Below are positions 42,571 through 51,058 of a stretch of DNA of 64,000 bases, piece after piece; the first letter of the stretch is position 1; each line of letters opens with the position of its first letter. Under the pieces are notes generated by a model that was not told the DNA's origin, ran no database searches, and worked only from the letters and a program-made list of their open reading frames with translations. This DNA is from RGIG9060 sp045645985 (lineage in GTDB: Bacteria; Spirochaetota; Spirochaetia; Treponematales; Treponemataceae). The stretch is from positions 1-64,000 of the forward strand of contig JAZRJV010000054.1 of the NCBI GenBank assembly GCA_045645985.1, in the 5' to 3' direction. Both the position numbers and the translations under genes were made by a program.

Positions 42571-43083
42571 ATGGATCACCAGAAAAATTTTGATAGAGAT
42601 CAGCCAAAAGAATTTGTTGAAAAACTTATCAAGTTAAACCGTACAGCAAAAGTTGTAAAAGGTGGACGCAGATATTCATTTTCAGCATTAACAATTGTTG
42701 GCGATAAAAAAGGAAGAGTTGGTTTTGGTTTTGGTAAAGCCAACGATGTAACAGAGGCTATCAGAAAGAGTATTGATAAAGCTAAGAGAAATCTTGTGAC
42801 TGTTCCTCTTAAAAATGGAACAATCCCACACGAAATCCAAGCATCATTCAAAAGCTCTTCTGTTCTTCTTAAACCAGCTTGTTCTGGAACAGGTATTATT
42901 GCAGGTGGACCTGTAAGAGCTGTTCTTGAAGCTGCTGGAGCTACAGATGTTATGTCAAAATCTTTAGGATCAAATACTTCTGTAAATGTAGTTCGTGCTA
43001 CATTTGAAGCAGTAAAAGGTCTTATGGATGCTCGCGTAGTAGCTAAAAACAGAAGTAAAACTCTAAAAGACTTATGGGGTTAA
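42571..43083 (+). CDS. rpsE: 30S ribosomal protein S5
   Basis: The 170-residue protein has KVVKGGRRYSFSALTIVGDK, GRVGFGFGKANDVTEAI and PACSGTGIIAGGPVRAVLEA. It acts in decoding fidelity. AGGAG precedes the ATG. Confidence 0.99.
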   Translation: MDHQKNFDRDQPKEFVEKLIKLNRTAKVVKGGRRYSFSALTIVGDKKGRVGFGFGKANDVTEAIRKSIDKAKRNLVTVPLKNGTIPHEIQASFKSSSVLLKPACSGTGIIAGGPVRAVLEAAGATDVMSKSLGSNTSVNVVRATFEAVKGLMDARVVAKNRSKTLKDLWG

Positions 43084-43086
43084 TCA

Positions 43087-43272
43087 ATGGCTAAGAAGGT
43101 TAAAGTAACACTAATTAAGAGTACTATCGGACAGAAGCCTGCTAAACGCGCAACTGTAAGAAGTCTCGGGTTGAAAAAAATTAACTCAACTGTGGAACAT
43201 GAATTAAATCCTGCTATTGCTGGTATGATTGCTTCTGTTTCACATCTTGTTAAGTGCGAGGAGTTAAACTAA
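43087..43272 (+). CDS. rpmD: 50S ribosomal protein L30
   Basis: The 61-residue protein has VTLIKSTIGQKPAKRATVRS and LGLKKINSTVEHELNPAIAG. Its stop overlaps the rplO start by one base. Confidence 0.97.
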   Translation: MAKKVKVTLIKSTIGQKPAKRATVRSLGLKKINSTVEHELNPAIAGMIASVSHLVKCEELN

Positions 43273-43739
43273 TGTCAGATTTCGTACTCAGTGCCCCACA
43301 AGGTGCAAATAAAAATACAAAAAGAGTAGGACGAGGAACAGGATCTGGTCTTGGTTCTACAGCTGGCCGCGGAAATAAGGGACAACAGTCCCGTTCTGGC
43401 GGAAAGGTTTATGTTGGATTTGAAGGTGGACAGATGCCTTTGTATCGCCGTATTGCTCAACGCGGATTTTCAAACTATCCGTTCAAAAAGGAATACGCAA
43501 TCTTCAATCTTAGAGATTTAGAAGCAAAATATACTGATGGCGAAACAGTAAATGTTGAATCATTAGTATTAAAAGGGCTTTTAAAGAAAGTAAATCTTCC
43601 AGTTAAGATTTTAGGTGACGGTGAAGTTACAAAGAAATTGACTGTAGCTGTTGATAAGGTTTCTGCTTCTGCGAAGGAGAAAATCGAAAAAGTTGGCGGT
43701 TCAGTTGTTGCTTGTACAAAAGCTGCTACTAACGAATAA
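43272..43739 (+). CDS. rplO: 50S ribosomal protein L15
   Basis: The 155-residue protein has the Gly/Arg-rich N-terminus (KRVGRGTGSGLGSTAGRGNK, GQQSRSG) and FEGGQMPLYRRIAQRGFSNY. ATG 43272 follows GAGGAG. An upstream in-frame start lies inside rpmD. Confidence 0.97.
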   Translation: MSDFVLSAPQGANKNTKRVGRGTGSGLGSTAGRGNKGQQSRSGGKVYVGFEGGQMPLYRRIAQRGFSNYPFKKEYAIFNLRDLEAKYTDGETVNVESLVLKGLLKKVNLPVKILGDGEVTKKLTVAVDKVSASAKEKIEKVGGSVVACTKAATNE

Positions 43740-43756
43740 AATTGCGGGATATTAAA

Positions 43757-45076
43757 ATGGCAAACAATCCAATTGTAAATATGTTTAAAGTAAAAGAAAT
43801 TCGCAGTCGCATTTTCTTTACATTTATTGTTCTCGCTGTCTATCGTTTGGGTAGTGTTTTGACAATTCCTGGAATTAATCCTCAGGCTTTGACATCTTAC
43901 TTCGAGTCATTGACACGCGGTAATGCTTTTGTTGACTATATGGACTTTTTTGCCGGTGGTGCCTTCTCTAATTTCTCTGTGTTCATGCTTGGTGTTATGC
44001 CATACATTTCAACTCAGATTATTATGCAGTTGGCACTAATTATCTTTCCATCTTTGAAAAGAATTGCACAGGAAGACGGTGGTCAAAAGAAAGTTCAGAA
44101 ATGGACACGCGTAGGAACTGTATTTGTATGTCTTATTCAGTCTATGGCTGTAACTGTTTATGCTACTAGTATTCCTGGTGCTGTTGTAATTTCAAGTTCT
44201 GTATTGTTCAAAATTATTGCAATGATTACTGTTACAACAGGTACAATGGTAACAATTTGGCTTGGTGAACAAATTACTGCAAGAGGTATCGGAAACGGTA
44301 TTTCTATGTTGATTTTTGCTGGTATCGTTGCTCGACTTCCATCAGCTGTATGGGAATTAGGTCGTATGGTAAAAAGCGGAGATCTCAACATTGTATTTGT
44401 AATCGTTGTAATTTTTATGTTTGCTGGAATCGTTGCTCTTGTTGTTTACGAACAACAAGGACAAAGAAAAATTCCTGTACATTATGCAAAACGCGTTGTT
44501 GGTCGTAAAATGTACGGCGGACAAAGCACTTACATACCATTTAAAATCAATCCATCAGGAGTTATCCCTGTAATTTTTGCTTCATCTTTCTTAACATTCC
44601 CATTGCAAATTGCAACAAGTTTGGGACCAAATGTTAGATGGTTGAACAATCTTGCAACATTCCTAGATCCTGTTGGACTTTGGTATAATGTTTTCTTGGT
44701 TTTGTTAATCGTTTTCTTTGCATACTTCTACACACAGGTAACCCTGAACCCCACTGAGATTGCAAAAAACGTCCGTGAAAACGGTGGTTCTATTCCTGGA
44801 ATTAGAACAGACAAGATGGAAGAATACATGCAGAAAGTATTGAACCGACTCGTGCTGCCAGGTTCATTGTACCTTGCTGTAATTGCTGTTTTACCAACAA
44901 TCATACAGAATCTTTTTGGATTCCCACAATCAATTTCTATGTTGATGGGTGGAACTTCATTGTTGATTCTTGTAGGTGTTGATTTGGACACAATGAGCCA
45001 GGTTGAAGCTTTGATGAAAATGCATCATCAAGATGGCTTAGTAAAAAAAGGCAAGTTGCGCTCAAGAAATCTTTAG
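43757..45076 (+). CDS. secY: Preprotein translocase subunit SecY
   Basis: The 439-residue channel protein has ten membrane segments. Landmarks are YRLGSVLTIPGINPQAL, MLGVMPYISTQIIMQL, GNGISMLIFAGIVARLPSA, and the PTEIAKNVRENGGSIPGIR loop that binds SecA and ribosomes. The start is ATG 43757. An upstream TTG is less likely. Confidence 0.98.
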   Translation: MANNPIVNMFKVKEIRSRIFFTFIVLAVYRLGSVLTIPGINPQALTSYFESLTRGNAFVDYMDFFAGGAFSNFSVFMLGVMPYISTQIIMQLALIIFPSLKRIAQEDGGQKKVQKWTRVGTVFVCLIQSMAVTVYATSIPGAVVISSSVLFKIIAMITVTTGTMVTIWLGEQITARGIGNGISMLIFAGIVARLPSAVWELGRMVKSGDLNIVFVIVVIFMFAGIVALVVYEQQGQRKIPVHYAKRVVGRKMYGGQSTYIPFKINPSGVIPVIFASSFLTFPLQIATSLGPNVRWLNNLATFLDPVGLWYNVFLVLLIVFFAYFYTQVTLNPTEIAKNVRENGGSIPGIRTDKMEEYMQKVLNRLVLPGSLYLAVIAVLPTIIQNLFGFPQSISMLMGGTSLLILVGVDLDTMSQVEALMKMHHQDGLVKKGKLRSRNL

Positions 45077-45117
45077 AATTTCTTAGATTTTTTGTTGTAA
45101 CTGGTAGAATAACTTTG

Positions 45118-45197
45118 AAAAATAGTGTTTAATAGTCGGTATCGGATTGTAAATCATTGCGATTTGCTAGGATTCGATATCAACTATCACTATTTTT
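45118..45197 (+). promoter_or_regulatory. Rod-like leader hairpin between secY and rpmJ
   Basis: Three nested helices share one axis: AAAAATAGTG/CACTATTTTT (45118-45127 with 45188-45197), TATCG/CGATA (45140-45144 with 45175-45179) and AAATC/GATTT (45151-45155 with 45161-45165). It stands just before rpmJ-rpsM-rpsK-rpsD-rpoA-rplQ, where S4 represses the alpha operon in E. coli. The outer stem ends in T5, so it may also attenuate. Confidence 0.6.
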
Positions 45198-45216
45198 AAT
45201 TATCCAGGGGGATATT

Positions 45217-45330
45217 ATGAAAGTGCGAACCAGCGTAAAGCCTATTTGCGATAAGTGTAAGGTTATCAAGCGTTTCGGTATTGTTAGAATCGTTTGTACA
45301 AATCCAAAACATAAGCAAAGACAAGGCTAA
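45217..45330 (+). CDS. rpmJ: 50S ribosomal protein L36
   Basis: The 37-residue protein is MKVRTSVKPICDKCK followed by a basic stretch and CTNPKHKQRQG. Three Cys and one His form the zinc site, so this is the zinc-containing paralogue type. The ribosome-binding site is AGGGGG. Confidence 0.97.
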   Translation: MKVRTSVKPICDKCKVIKRFGIVRIVCTNPKHKQRQG

Positions 45331-45340
45331 GGAGTATTAG

Positions 45341-45706
45341 ATGGCTCGAATTGCGGGAGTTGACCTCCCTAATAAGCATGTCAACATAGCATTGACTTAT
45401 ATTTATGGTATCGGTCGATCATCAGCAGATGAAATCTGTGAAAAGGCTAAAATTGACCCTAACAGAATGATGAACGATCTTTCTCAAGACGAAGTTGGTA
45501 CTCTTCGTACTTTGATTGATAACGAATACAAAGTAGAAGGACGCCTTCGTTCAGAAATTGGTTTGAATATCAAGCGCCTTATGGATATTGGCTGCTATCG
45601 TGGTCTTCGCCACAGAAAGGGATTGCCTGTTCATGGACAGCGCACTCGTACTAACTCTCGAACTCGCAAAGGTAAGAAAAAGACCGTTGCAGGTAAGAAG
45701 AAGTAA
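45341..45706 (+). CDS. rpsM: 30S ribosomal protein S13
   Basis: The 121-residue protein begins MARIAGVDLPNKHVNIALTY and has RLMDIGCYRGLRHRKGLPVH, GQRTRTNSRTRKG. It contacts the P-site tRNA and 50S subunit. Confidence 0.99.
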   Translation: MARIAGVDLPNKHVNIALTYIYGIGRSSADEICEKAKIDPNRMMNDLSQDEVGTLRTLIDNEYKVEGRLRSEIGLNIKRLMDIGCYRGLRHRKGLPVHGQRTRTNSRTRKGKKKTVAGKKK

Positions 45707-45729
45707 AGCATAGGTGGAGGAAAACTTAA

Positions 45730-46110
45730 GTGGCTACCGTAAAAAAACGAAAAGAAAAGAAAAGCGTTTACGAAGGTAACGTATATATTCAAGCAACTTT
45801 CAATAATACAATTGTAACTATTACTGACCTTAACGGGAATGCTTTAGCATGGGCATCTTCTGGTGGACTCGGTTTCAATGGTGCAAAAAAATCAACACCA
45901 TTTGCTGCACAGACTGTAGCTGAAACTGCTGTTCAAAGAGCTGCTAGCTATGGACTTCGCGAAGTTCATGTATATGTTAAAGGTCCAGGTGTCGGACGCG
46001 AATCAGCTGTCCGTTCTCTCGGTGCAATGGGGCTTAAAGTTAAATCAATTAGTGATGTAACACCTATTCCACACAATGGATGTCGCCCTAAGAAAACACG
46101 CCGCGTTTAA
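45730..46110 (+). CDS. rpsK: 30S ribosomal protein S11
   Basis: The 126-residue protein has IQATFNNTIVTITDLNGNAL, ASSGGLGFNGAKKSTPFAAQ and PIPHNGCRPKKTRRV. The start is GTG 45730 with GGAGG upstream. Confidence 0.98.
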   Translation: MATVKKRKEKKSVYEGNVYIQATFNNTIVTITDLNGNALAWASSGGLGFNGAKKSTPFAAQTVAETAVQRAASYGLREVHVYVKGPGVGRESAVRSLGAMGLKVKSISDVTPIPHNGCRPKKTRRV

Positions 46111-46128
46111 TGAAGGAGAACAGCTAGT

Positions 46129-46764
46129 ATGGCAAGATACACAGGTCCTGTTTGCCGTTTGTGTAGAACAGAACAGAAAAAACTTATGTTAAAAGGCGAT
46201 CGCTGTAAGAGTGATAAATGTCCTTTAAACAAAAAAAGAGCTGCTCCAGGTAAAGATCCTAAATCAAGAACTGGGAAACGCAGTGAATATGGAATTCAGC
46301 TTCGTGAAAAACAAAAATTAAAGAGAATGTACGGAATGCTTGAAAAACAATTCCGCATCTTCTTTGATCGTGCTTCTCGTATGCCTGGTGTTACAGGTGA
46401 CAACCTTATTCGTTTGCTTGAAAGCAGACTTGATAATGTTGCTTTCCGTATGCATTTCGCATCAAGCCGTTCACAGGCTAGACAAATTGTTTCTCACGGT
46501 CACATCACTGTAAATGGAAAAGTAATCAATGTTCCAAGTTACATGGTTAAACCAGGTGATGTTATCGAAGTTAAAGAAGCAAGCAAAAAATGCGCAACAA
46601 TTCTTGAAGCTTTGAAAGAAGTTTCAAAGTCTGGTGTTTATCCATGGATTGATCTTGATATTGATGCACAAAAAGGAACATTTGTTTCTTATCCAGAGCG
46701 TGCTGATGTAACAGATCTTGCTGATATAAAAGAACAGCTCGTGGTTGAGCTCTATTCTAAATAA
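46129..46764 (+). CDS. rpsD: 30S ribosomal protein S4
   Basis: The 211-residue protein has a Cys-containing N-terminal segment (GPVCRLCRTEQKKL, CKSDKCPL: four Cys, zinc form), KRSEYGIQLREKQKLKRMYG and an S4 RNA-binding domain (RLDNVAFRMHFASSRSQARQ). It would be the autoregulator of this gene group if the E. coli mechanism holds. Confidence 0.98.
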   Translation: MARYTGPVCRLCRTEQKKLMLKGDRCKSDKCPLNKKRAAPGKDPKSRTGKRSEYGIQLREKQKLKRMYGMLEKQFRIFFDRASRMPGVTGDNLIRLLESRLDNVAFRMHFASSRSQARQIVSHGHITVNGKVINVPSYMVKPGDVIEVKEASKKCATILEALKEVSKSGVYPWIDLDIDAQKGTFVSYPERADVTDLADIKEQLVVELYSK

Positions 46765-46773
46765 GGAGTTCGG

Positions 46774-47826
46774 ATGGCCCGCAAAAATCTGCTTAAAGGA
46801 TTTAAGAAACCAAAAGGGATTAATTTTGAGCATGTTGAAAATAATTCCAACTATGGAAAATTTACAGCATATCCTTTTGAACCTGGTTTTGGTACTACAG
46901 TAGGAAATACTCTTCGCAGAGTGTTGTTATCATCAATTCAAGGCTACGCTGTTAGTTCTGTAAGAATTACATCTTATGATGCTGATGATGTTCCTCATGT
47001 GATATCCAGTGAATTTGAAACAATTCCTAATATTGTAGAAGATACCTTGGAAGTTTTAAATAGTATAAAACAGATTCGCTTGCGGCTTCCCGAAGACGTT
47101 GAGCAGGATACATTCCTGTTTGAGTTCAAAGGACCGGGAGATGTTACAAGTAACGATTTCGACAAAGGAACAGAGCTAGAAGTTTTTACAAAAGATTTAC
47201 ACCTTTTCACAATGATGGAAGGTGCTCATCTTGAGTTTGAAATTCAAGTTGACCTTGGAAGAGGTTATGTTCCAGCTGATACAAATGAGCAATACATTGA
47301 AGTTGTTGGTACAATTCCAATGGATGCTATTTTTACACCAATTCAAAAGGTAAAATATTCTATTGAACCTTGTCGTGTTGGTCAGCGAAACGATTACGAT
47401 AAACTTATCTTAGAAATTTGGACTGATGGAACTATTGCTCCTGATGACGCATTGGCAGAAGCTGCAAAAATCGCAAAGGATCATTTTGCTATTTTTGTCA
47501 ATTTTAATGATACTGAAGTTGGACATGGTGAAGATGTTGACGAAGTTTCAGAACGGATTCGTCAAATCTTGAATGCTCCTGTTGAAGAACTAGAACTTTC
47601 TGTTCGTTCATCAAATTGTCTAAAAAATGCAAACATCCGAACAGTCGGAGAATTGACTAAAAAGACAGAGGAAGACATTGCCAAGACTCGTAACTTTGGT
47701 AAAAAGAGTTTGACTGAGATTAAAGAAAAACTACAAGAAATGAATCTTAGTCTTGGTATGACAGATTACAGCTCTCTTAAGACTGCTGTCAATTTATCAA
47801 AGAAGGAAGAATCAGATGAATCATAA
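46774..47826 (+). CDS. rpoA: DNA-directed RNA polymerase subunit alpha
   Basis: The 350-residue subunit has an N-terminal assembly domain (FEPGFGTTVGNTLRRVLLSS) and a C-terminal domain with helix-hairpin-helix VRSSNCLKNANIRTVGELTK and NFGKKSLTEIKEKL, which binds UP elements and activators. It overlaps rplQ by 11 nt. Confidence 0.99.
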   Translation: MARKNLLKGFKKPKGINFEHVENNSNYGKFTAYPFEPGFGTTVGNTLRRVLLSSIQGYAVSSVRITSYDADDVPHVISSEFETIPNIVEDTLEVLNSIKQIRLRLPEDVEQDTFLFEFKGPGDVTSNDFDKGTELEVFTKDLHLFTMMEGAHLEFEIQVDLGRGYVPADTNEQYIEVVGTIPMDAIFTPIQKVKYSIEPCRVGQRNDYDKLILEIWTDGTIAPDDALAEAAKIAKDHFAIFVNFNDTEVGHGEDVDEVSERIRQILNAPVEELELSVRSSNCLKNANIRTVGELTKKTEEDIAKTRNFGKKSLTEIKEKLQEMNLSLGMTDYSSLKTAVNLSKKEESDES

Positions 47827-48316
47827 GAGTGGTTTTAATGCCCTTTCACGCACAACTTCACATCGTCGTGCGATGTTACGAAATATGGTAACTTCTCTTT
47901 TCAGATATGAACGCATTACAACAACTAAAGCTAAAGCTCAGGAAGTTCGAAAAGCTGCTGAAAAGTTAATTACACGCGCAAAAGTAGATTCTGTTCATAA
48001 CAGAAGAGAAGCTGCAAAATTCATTCAAGACGAAATTGTATTAGCTAAACTTTTTACAAATATCGGTCTTAGAATGAAAGACAGAAATGGTGGATACACA
48101 AGAATGCTTAAACTTGGTTTCCGTCAAGGTGATGCAGCTGATATCGTTATTCTCGAGTTGGTAGATTATCAACTTGATTCTGACAAAAAGTCTTCTAAAA
48201 AAGATGACAAAAAGAAAGCTGATGCAAAAAAATCAACTGCTAAAAAAGCAGGAGAAAAAAAATCATCTGCTAAAAAGTCAGAAAAAGCTGAAGAAGCTCC
48301 AGTAGCTGCTGAATAA
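47816..48316 (+). CDS. rplQ: 50S ribosomal protein L17 with Lys/Ala-rich C-terminal extension
   Basis: The L17 core (about residues 1-120) has RTTSHRRAMLRNMVTSLFRY and ERITTTKAKAQEVRKAAEKL. Residues 121-166 are a low-complexity Lys/Ala/Ser tail (repeats of KKSxAKK) beyond the usual 120-130-residue length. AAGGAAG precedes the ATG inside rpoA. Confidence 0.96.
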   Translation: MNHKSGFNALSRTTSHRRAMLRNMVTSLFRYERITTTKAKAQEVRKAAEKLITRAKVDSVHNRREAAKFIQDEIVLAKLFTNIGLRMKDRNGGYTRMLKLGFRQGDAADIVILELVDYQLDSDKKSSKKDDKKKADAKKSTAKKAGEKKSSAKKSEKAEEAPVAAE

Positions 48317-48330
48317 TTAAGGAGAATGCT

Positions 48331-48507
48331 ATGTCAAAATCCCATCGCGGAAAAGGTATTCGTGACCAAGTAGCACACGGACGCGGAACTTGTGCACGCT
48401 GTAAAAAAGACGGAATCAAAATTCTGTACGATCAAGAAATTGATGGACAAAAGGCAAAAATTTGCAAATACTGCAAAGCTGCTATTAAAAACGGAAAAGC
48501 AATTTAA
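48331..48507 (+). CDS. Small zinc-ribbon protein after rplQ
   Basis: The 58-residue basic protein has two CxxC pairs (CARC at residues 21-24 and CKYC at 46-49), which suggests a zinc ribbon. The N-terminus MSKSHRGKGIRDQVAHGRGT resembles RNA-binding tails. AAGGAGA precedes the ATG. It is the last gene of the ribosomal run and ends 24 nt before the terminator. I do not recognise it as a known ribosomal protein. Candidates are an RNA-binding accessory protein or a lineage-specific ribosome-associated protein. Confidence 0.8.
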   Translation: MSKSHRGKGIRDQVAHGRGTCARCKKDGIKILYDQEIDGQKAKICKYCKAAIKNGKAI

Positions 48508-48530
48508 TTTTCTGTAAAATCAATTTTTTA

Positions 48531-48586
48531 GGCTGTCTTCGATAAAACTTAATTTTTAAGTTTTGGGCAAGGCGGCCCTTTTTTTT
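48531..48586 (+). terminator. Two-tier terminator closing the ribosomal block
   Basis: GGCTGTCTT (48531-48539) pairs with AAGGCGGCC (48569-48577) through Watson-Crick and G-T pairs. Inside, AAAACTT pairs with AAGTTTT. Eight T residues follow. Confidence 0.9.
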
Positions 48587-48632
48587 GCAAAAAATCTTTT
48601 TACATTTTATTTTCTATCATATTTTTAACTAA

Positions 48633-48661
48633 TAGACATAAAGAAACAATTTTTATATAAT
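48633..48661 (+). promoter_or_regulatory. liv operon promoter
   Basis: TAGACA (48633-48638), 17 nt, perfect TATAAT (48656-48661). The 5' leader of about 67 nt has a TGATGC/GCATCA hairpin just before the GGAGG site. Confidence 0.8.
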
Positions 48662-48734
48662 TTATCCAAACTAATTTTTAGTTTAATATCTATCTAAATG
48701 ATGCAAAAATGTTAAGCATCAAGTGGAGGAAAAA

Positions 48735-49913
48735 ATGAAAATGTCAGGTAAAATCCTTGCTGTAGCTTTGGCTGTTGCAATGTTGATGTTTGCTGGATGT
48801 GCAAAAGAGGAATCAAATACAGTTAAAATTGGTGGTATTTTCCCTCTTTCAGGTGATGTTGCTGTTTATGGTGTTGAATGTCGTAACGGTGTAGAAATGG
48901 CTATTAGCGAAATCAATGCTAATGGTGGTATTAAATTTGTAGAACAAGATGCAAATGGAAATCCTGTTGAAGTTTACAAAATGATTGAATTGGTAGGCGA
49001 AGATGATGAAGGAAATCCAGAAAAATCTGTTAATGCTTACAAAAAACTTGTTACAAAAGATAAAGTAAATACTATTGTTGGTTCTTTAACTTCTGGTTGT
49101 ACAGCTGCTATTACTTCTTTGGCACAAGCTCAAAAAGTATTGATGGTAGCTCCTGCTGCAACAATGACAAGTATCACAGATGCTGGTGACTATGTTTTCC
49201 GTGCATGTTTTATCGACCCATTCCAAGGAACAGTTGGTGGAAAATTCGCTGCAGAAAACTTAGGAAAAACAAAAGCTGCAGTTCTTTATGATATCACAAA
49301 CGATTACTCAGTTGGATTGTACACAAACTTCAAAGTTGCTTTCGAAGCTGCTGGTGGAAAAGTTGTAGCTGAAGAATCATACGCAAAAGGTGATATGGAC
49401 TTTAACGCTCAGTTAACAAAAATCAAAAATGCAAACCCAGATGTAGTTTACTTACCAGATTACTACGCAACTGTTGCTTTGATTGCAAAACAATTAAGAG
49501 CACAAGGAATCAATACTCCTATCGTTGGTGCAGACGGATGGGGAGGAATCGTAGATAACGCAGGTGATGAAGTTCTTAACGGATTCTATTCAGACCACTA
49601 TGCTGCAGATTCAACAGATGAAAAAGTTGTAAAATTCGTAGAATCATACAAAGCTGCTTACAACTCACTTCCTGTTTCATTTGCTGCTCTTGGATATGAC
49701 TGTATCTATATGTTAAAAGATGCTTATGAAAAAGCTAATACAACAGATATTGCTGCTGTTAGAGATGCTTTCAATGCAACAAACGGTTCATATGTAACAG
49801 GAAATCTTACATTTGATGAAAAGAGAAATCCTATCAAATCAGCTGTAATGATGGAAATTGTTAAACAAGATGGAAAATTAACACCTGTTTACAAAGCAAC
49901 TGTTAATCCATAA
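48735..49913 (+). CDS. livK: Branched-chain amino-acid ABC transporter substrate-binding lipoprotein
   Basis: The 392-residue protein has a lipoprotein signal ending in the lipobox FAGC (Cys near 22). A type I periplasmic-binding fold follows: KIGGIFPLSGDVAVYGVECR, LVGEDDEGNPEKSVNAYKKL, VNTIVGSLTSGCTAAI and VYLPDYYATVALIAKQLRAQ. It captures Leu/Ile/Val-type ligands. ATG 48735 is set by GGAGG at 48725-48729. It stands first in the importer operon and is followed by a strong terminator, which would give extra copies of the binding protein. Confidence 0.94.
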   Translation: MKMSGKILAVALAVAMLMFAGCAKEESNTVKIGGIFPLSGDVAVYGVECRNGVEMAISEINANGGIKFVEQDANGNPVEVYKMIELVGEDDEGNPEKSVNAYKKLVTKDKVNTIVGSLTSGCTAAITSLAQAQKVLMVAPAATMTSITDAGDYVFRACFIDPFQGTVGGKFAAENLGKTKAAVLYDITNDYSVGLYTNFKVAFEAAGGKVVAEESYAKGDMDFNAQLTKIKNANPDVVYLPDYYATVALIAKQLRAQGINTPIVGADGWGGIVDNAGDEVLNGFYSDHYAADSTDEKVVKFVESYKAAYNSLPVSFAALGYDCIYMLKDAYEKANTTDIAAVRDAFNATNGSYVTGNLTFDEKRNPIKSAVMMEIVKQDGKLTPVYKATVNP

Positions 49914-49927
49914 GTTGAAAAATTTTA

Positions 49928-50032
49928 CAAATCTTCATTTTAATTCTTTCTAAAATGAAGATTTGAAATTATATCAACAAGCCCGAAGTCTACTTGTGCT
50001 TTTAGTATTTAGTAGGTTTCGGGCTTTTTTTT
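49928..50032 (+). terminator. Hairpin plus terminator between livK and livH
   Basis: A perfect 15-bp stem (49928-49942 with 49951-49965) is followed by a terminator. In the terminator AAGCCCGAA (49979-49987) pairs with TTCGGGCTT (50018-50026), with an inner TCTACT/AGTAGG stem, and eight T residues follow. Downstream genes need read-through or a second promoter. Confidence 0.88.
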
Positions 50033-50149
50033 GTTTTTGCTATTTACCTAGATTTATTTTAAGTGTAAAATATATGTTGAATAAATATGAATAAGTAAGA
50101 TTCGTCTTTTAAGTTTAGTAAAAAAAAATTGGCGGATTTTGGAGGAAGT

Positions 50150-51049
50150 GTGGAAATTAGTTCTATGTTTGTCCAGCAACTTGTAAATGGTATTTCTTTA
50201 GGAAGTATCTATGCATTGATTGCTCTTGGATACACAATGGTTTACGGAATTGTTAAGTTGATTAACTTTGCCCACGGAGATATTCTTATGGTTGGGGCTT
50301 ATGCTGGTTATTTTGTTTTGATGGCATTTGGTGCAAATCCTTGGTCATTTTGTTTGGCAATGATTTTTGCAATGATTATTTGTGCTATTCTTGCTATTCT
50401 TATAGAAAGATTTGCTTATAGACCTCTTCGTTCAGCACCAAGATTGAACTCATTGATTACAGCGATTGCAGTTTCATTGATTTTGCAAAACGGTGCTCGT
50501 GTTATTCCATTTATCGGACCAGACCCAAGACAATATCCAACAATGGAAACTGTAAATGTTAATTTAGGTTTTATTTCAATTTCAAATATTCAGTTGATTG
50601 TTATTGTTCTTTCTGCTGTTTTGATGCTTATCTTAAATTATATCATCAATTATACAAAAACAGGAAAAGCCATGCGCGCAGTTTCATTTGATATGCACGC
50701 TGCAAGTTTGATGGGAATTTCTGTAAATAAAACAATCGCCTTTACATTTGCACTTGGTTCTGTTTTGGCTGCTGCTGGTGGAATTTTGTACGCAAGTGCT
50801 TATCCTCAGATAAATCCTACAATGGGAACAATGCCTGGATTAAAAGCTTTCGTTGCAGCGGTTCTTGGTGGAATTGGTTCTGTTCCAGGTGCTATGTTAG
50901 GTGGATATATCCTTGGAATTTCTGAAACAATGACTAAAGGATTTTTGTCATCTCAATATGCAGATGCAATTTCATTTGCAATTCTTATTATCATTTTGCT
51001 TGTAAAACCTACAGGAATTATGGGCAAGAATGTAAGAGAAAAGGTTTAG
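50150..51049 (+). CDS. livH: Branched-chain amino-acid ABC transporter permease LivH
   Basis: The 299-residue membrane protein has about eight helices: GISLGSIYALIALGYTMVYG, LINFAHGDILMVGAYAGYF, AVAAVLGGIGSVPGAMLGGY. The start is GTG 50150, 4 nt after GGAGGA. TTG 50129 and ATG 50165 are alternatives with poorer spacing. It lies 9 nt before livM. Confidence 0.93.
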   Translation: MEISSMFVQQLVNGISLGSIYALIALGYTMVYGIVKLINFAHGDILMVGAYAGYFVLMAFGANPWSFCLAMIFAMIICAILAILIERFAYRPLRSAPRLNSLITAIAVSLILQNGARVIPFIGPDPRQYPTMETVNVNLGFISISNIQLIVIVLSAVLMLILNYIINYTKTGKAMRAVSFDMHAASLMGISVNKTIAFTFALGSVLAAAGGILYASAYPQINPTMGTMPGLKAFVAAVLGGIGSVPGAMLGGYILGISETMTKGFLSSQYADAISFAILIIILLVKPTGIMGKNVREKV

Positions 51050-51058
51050 GAGTAGGCT

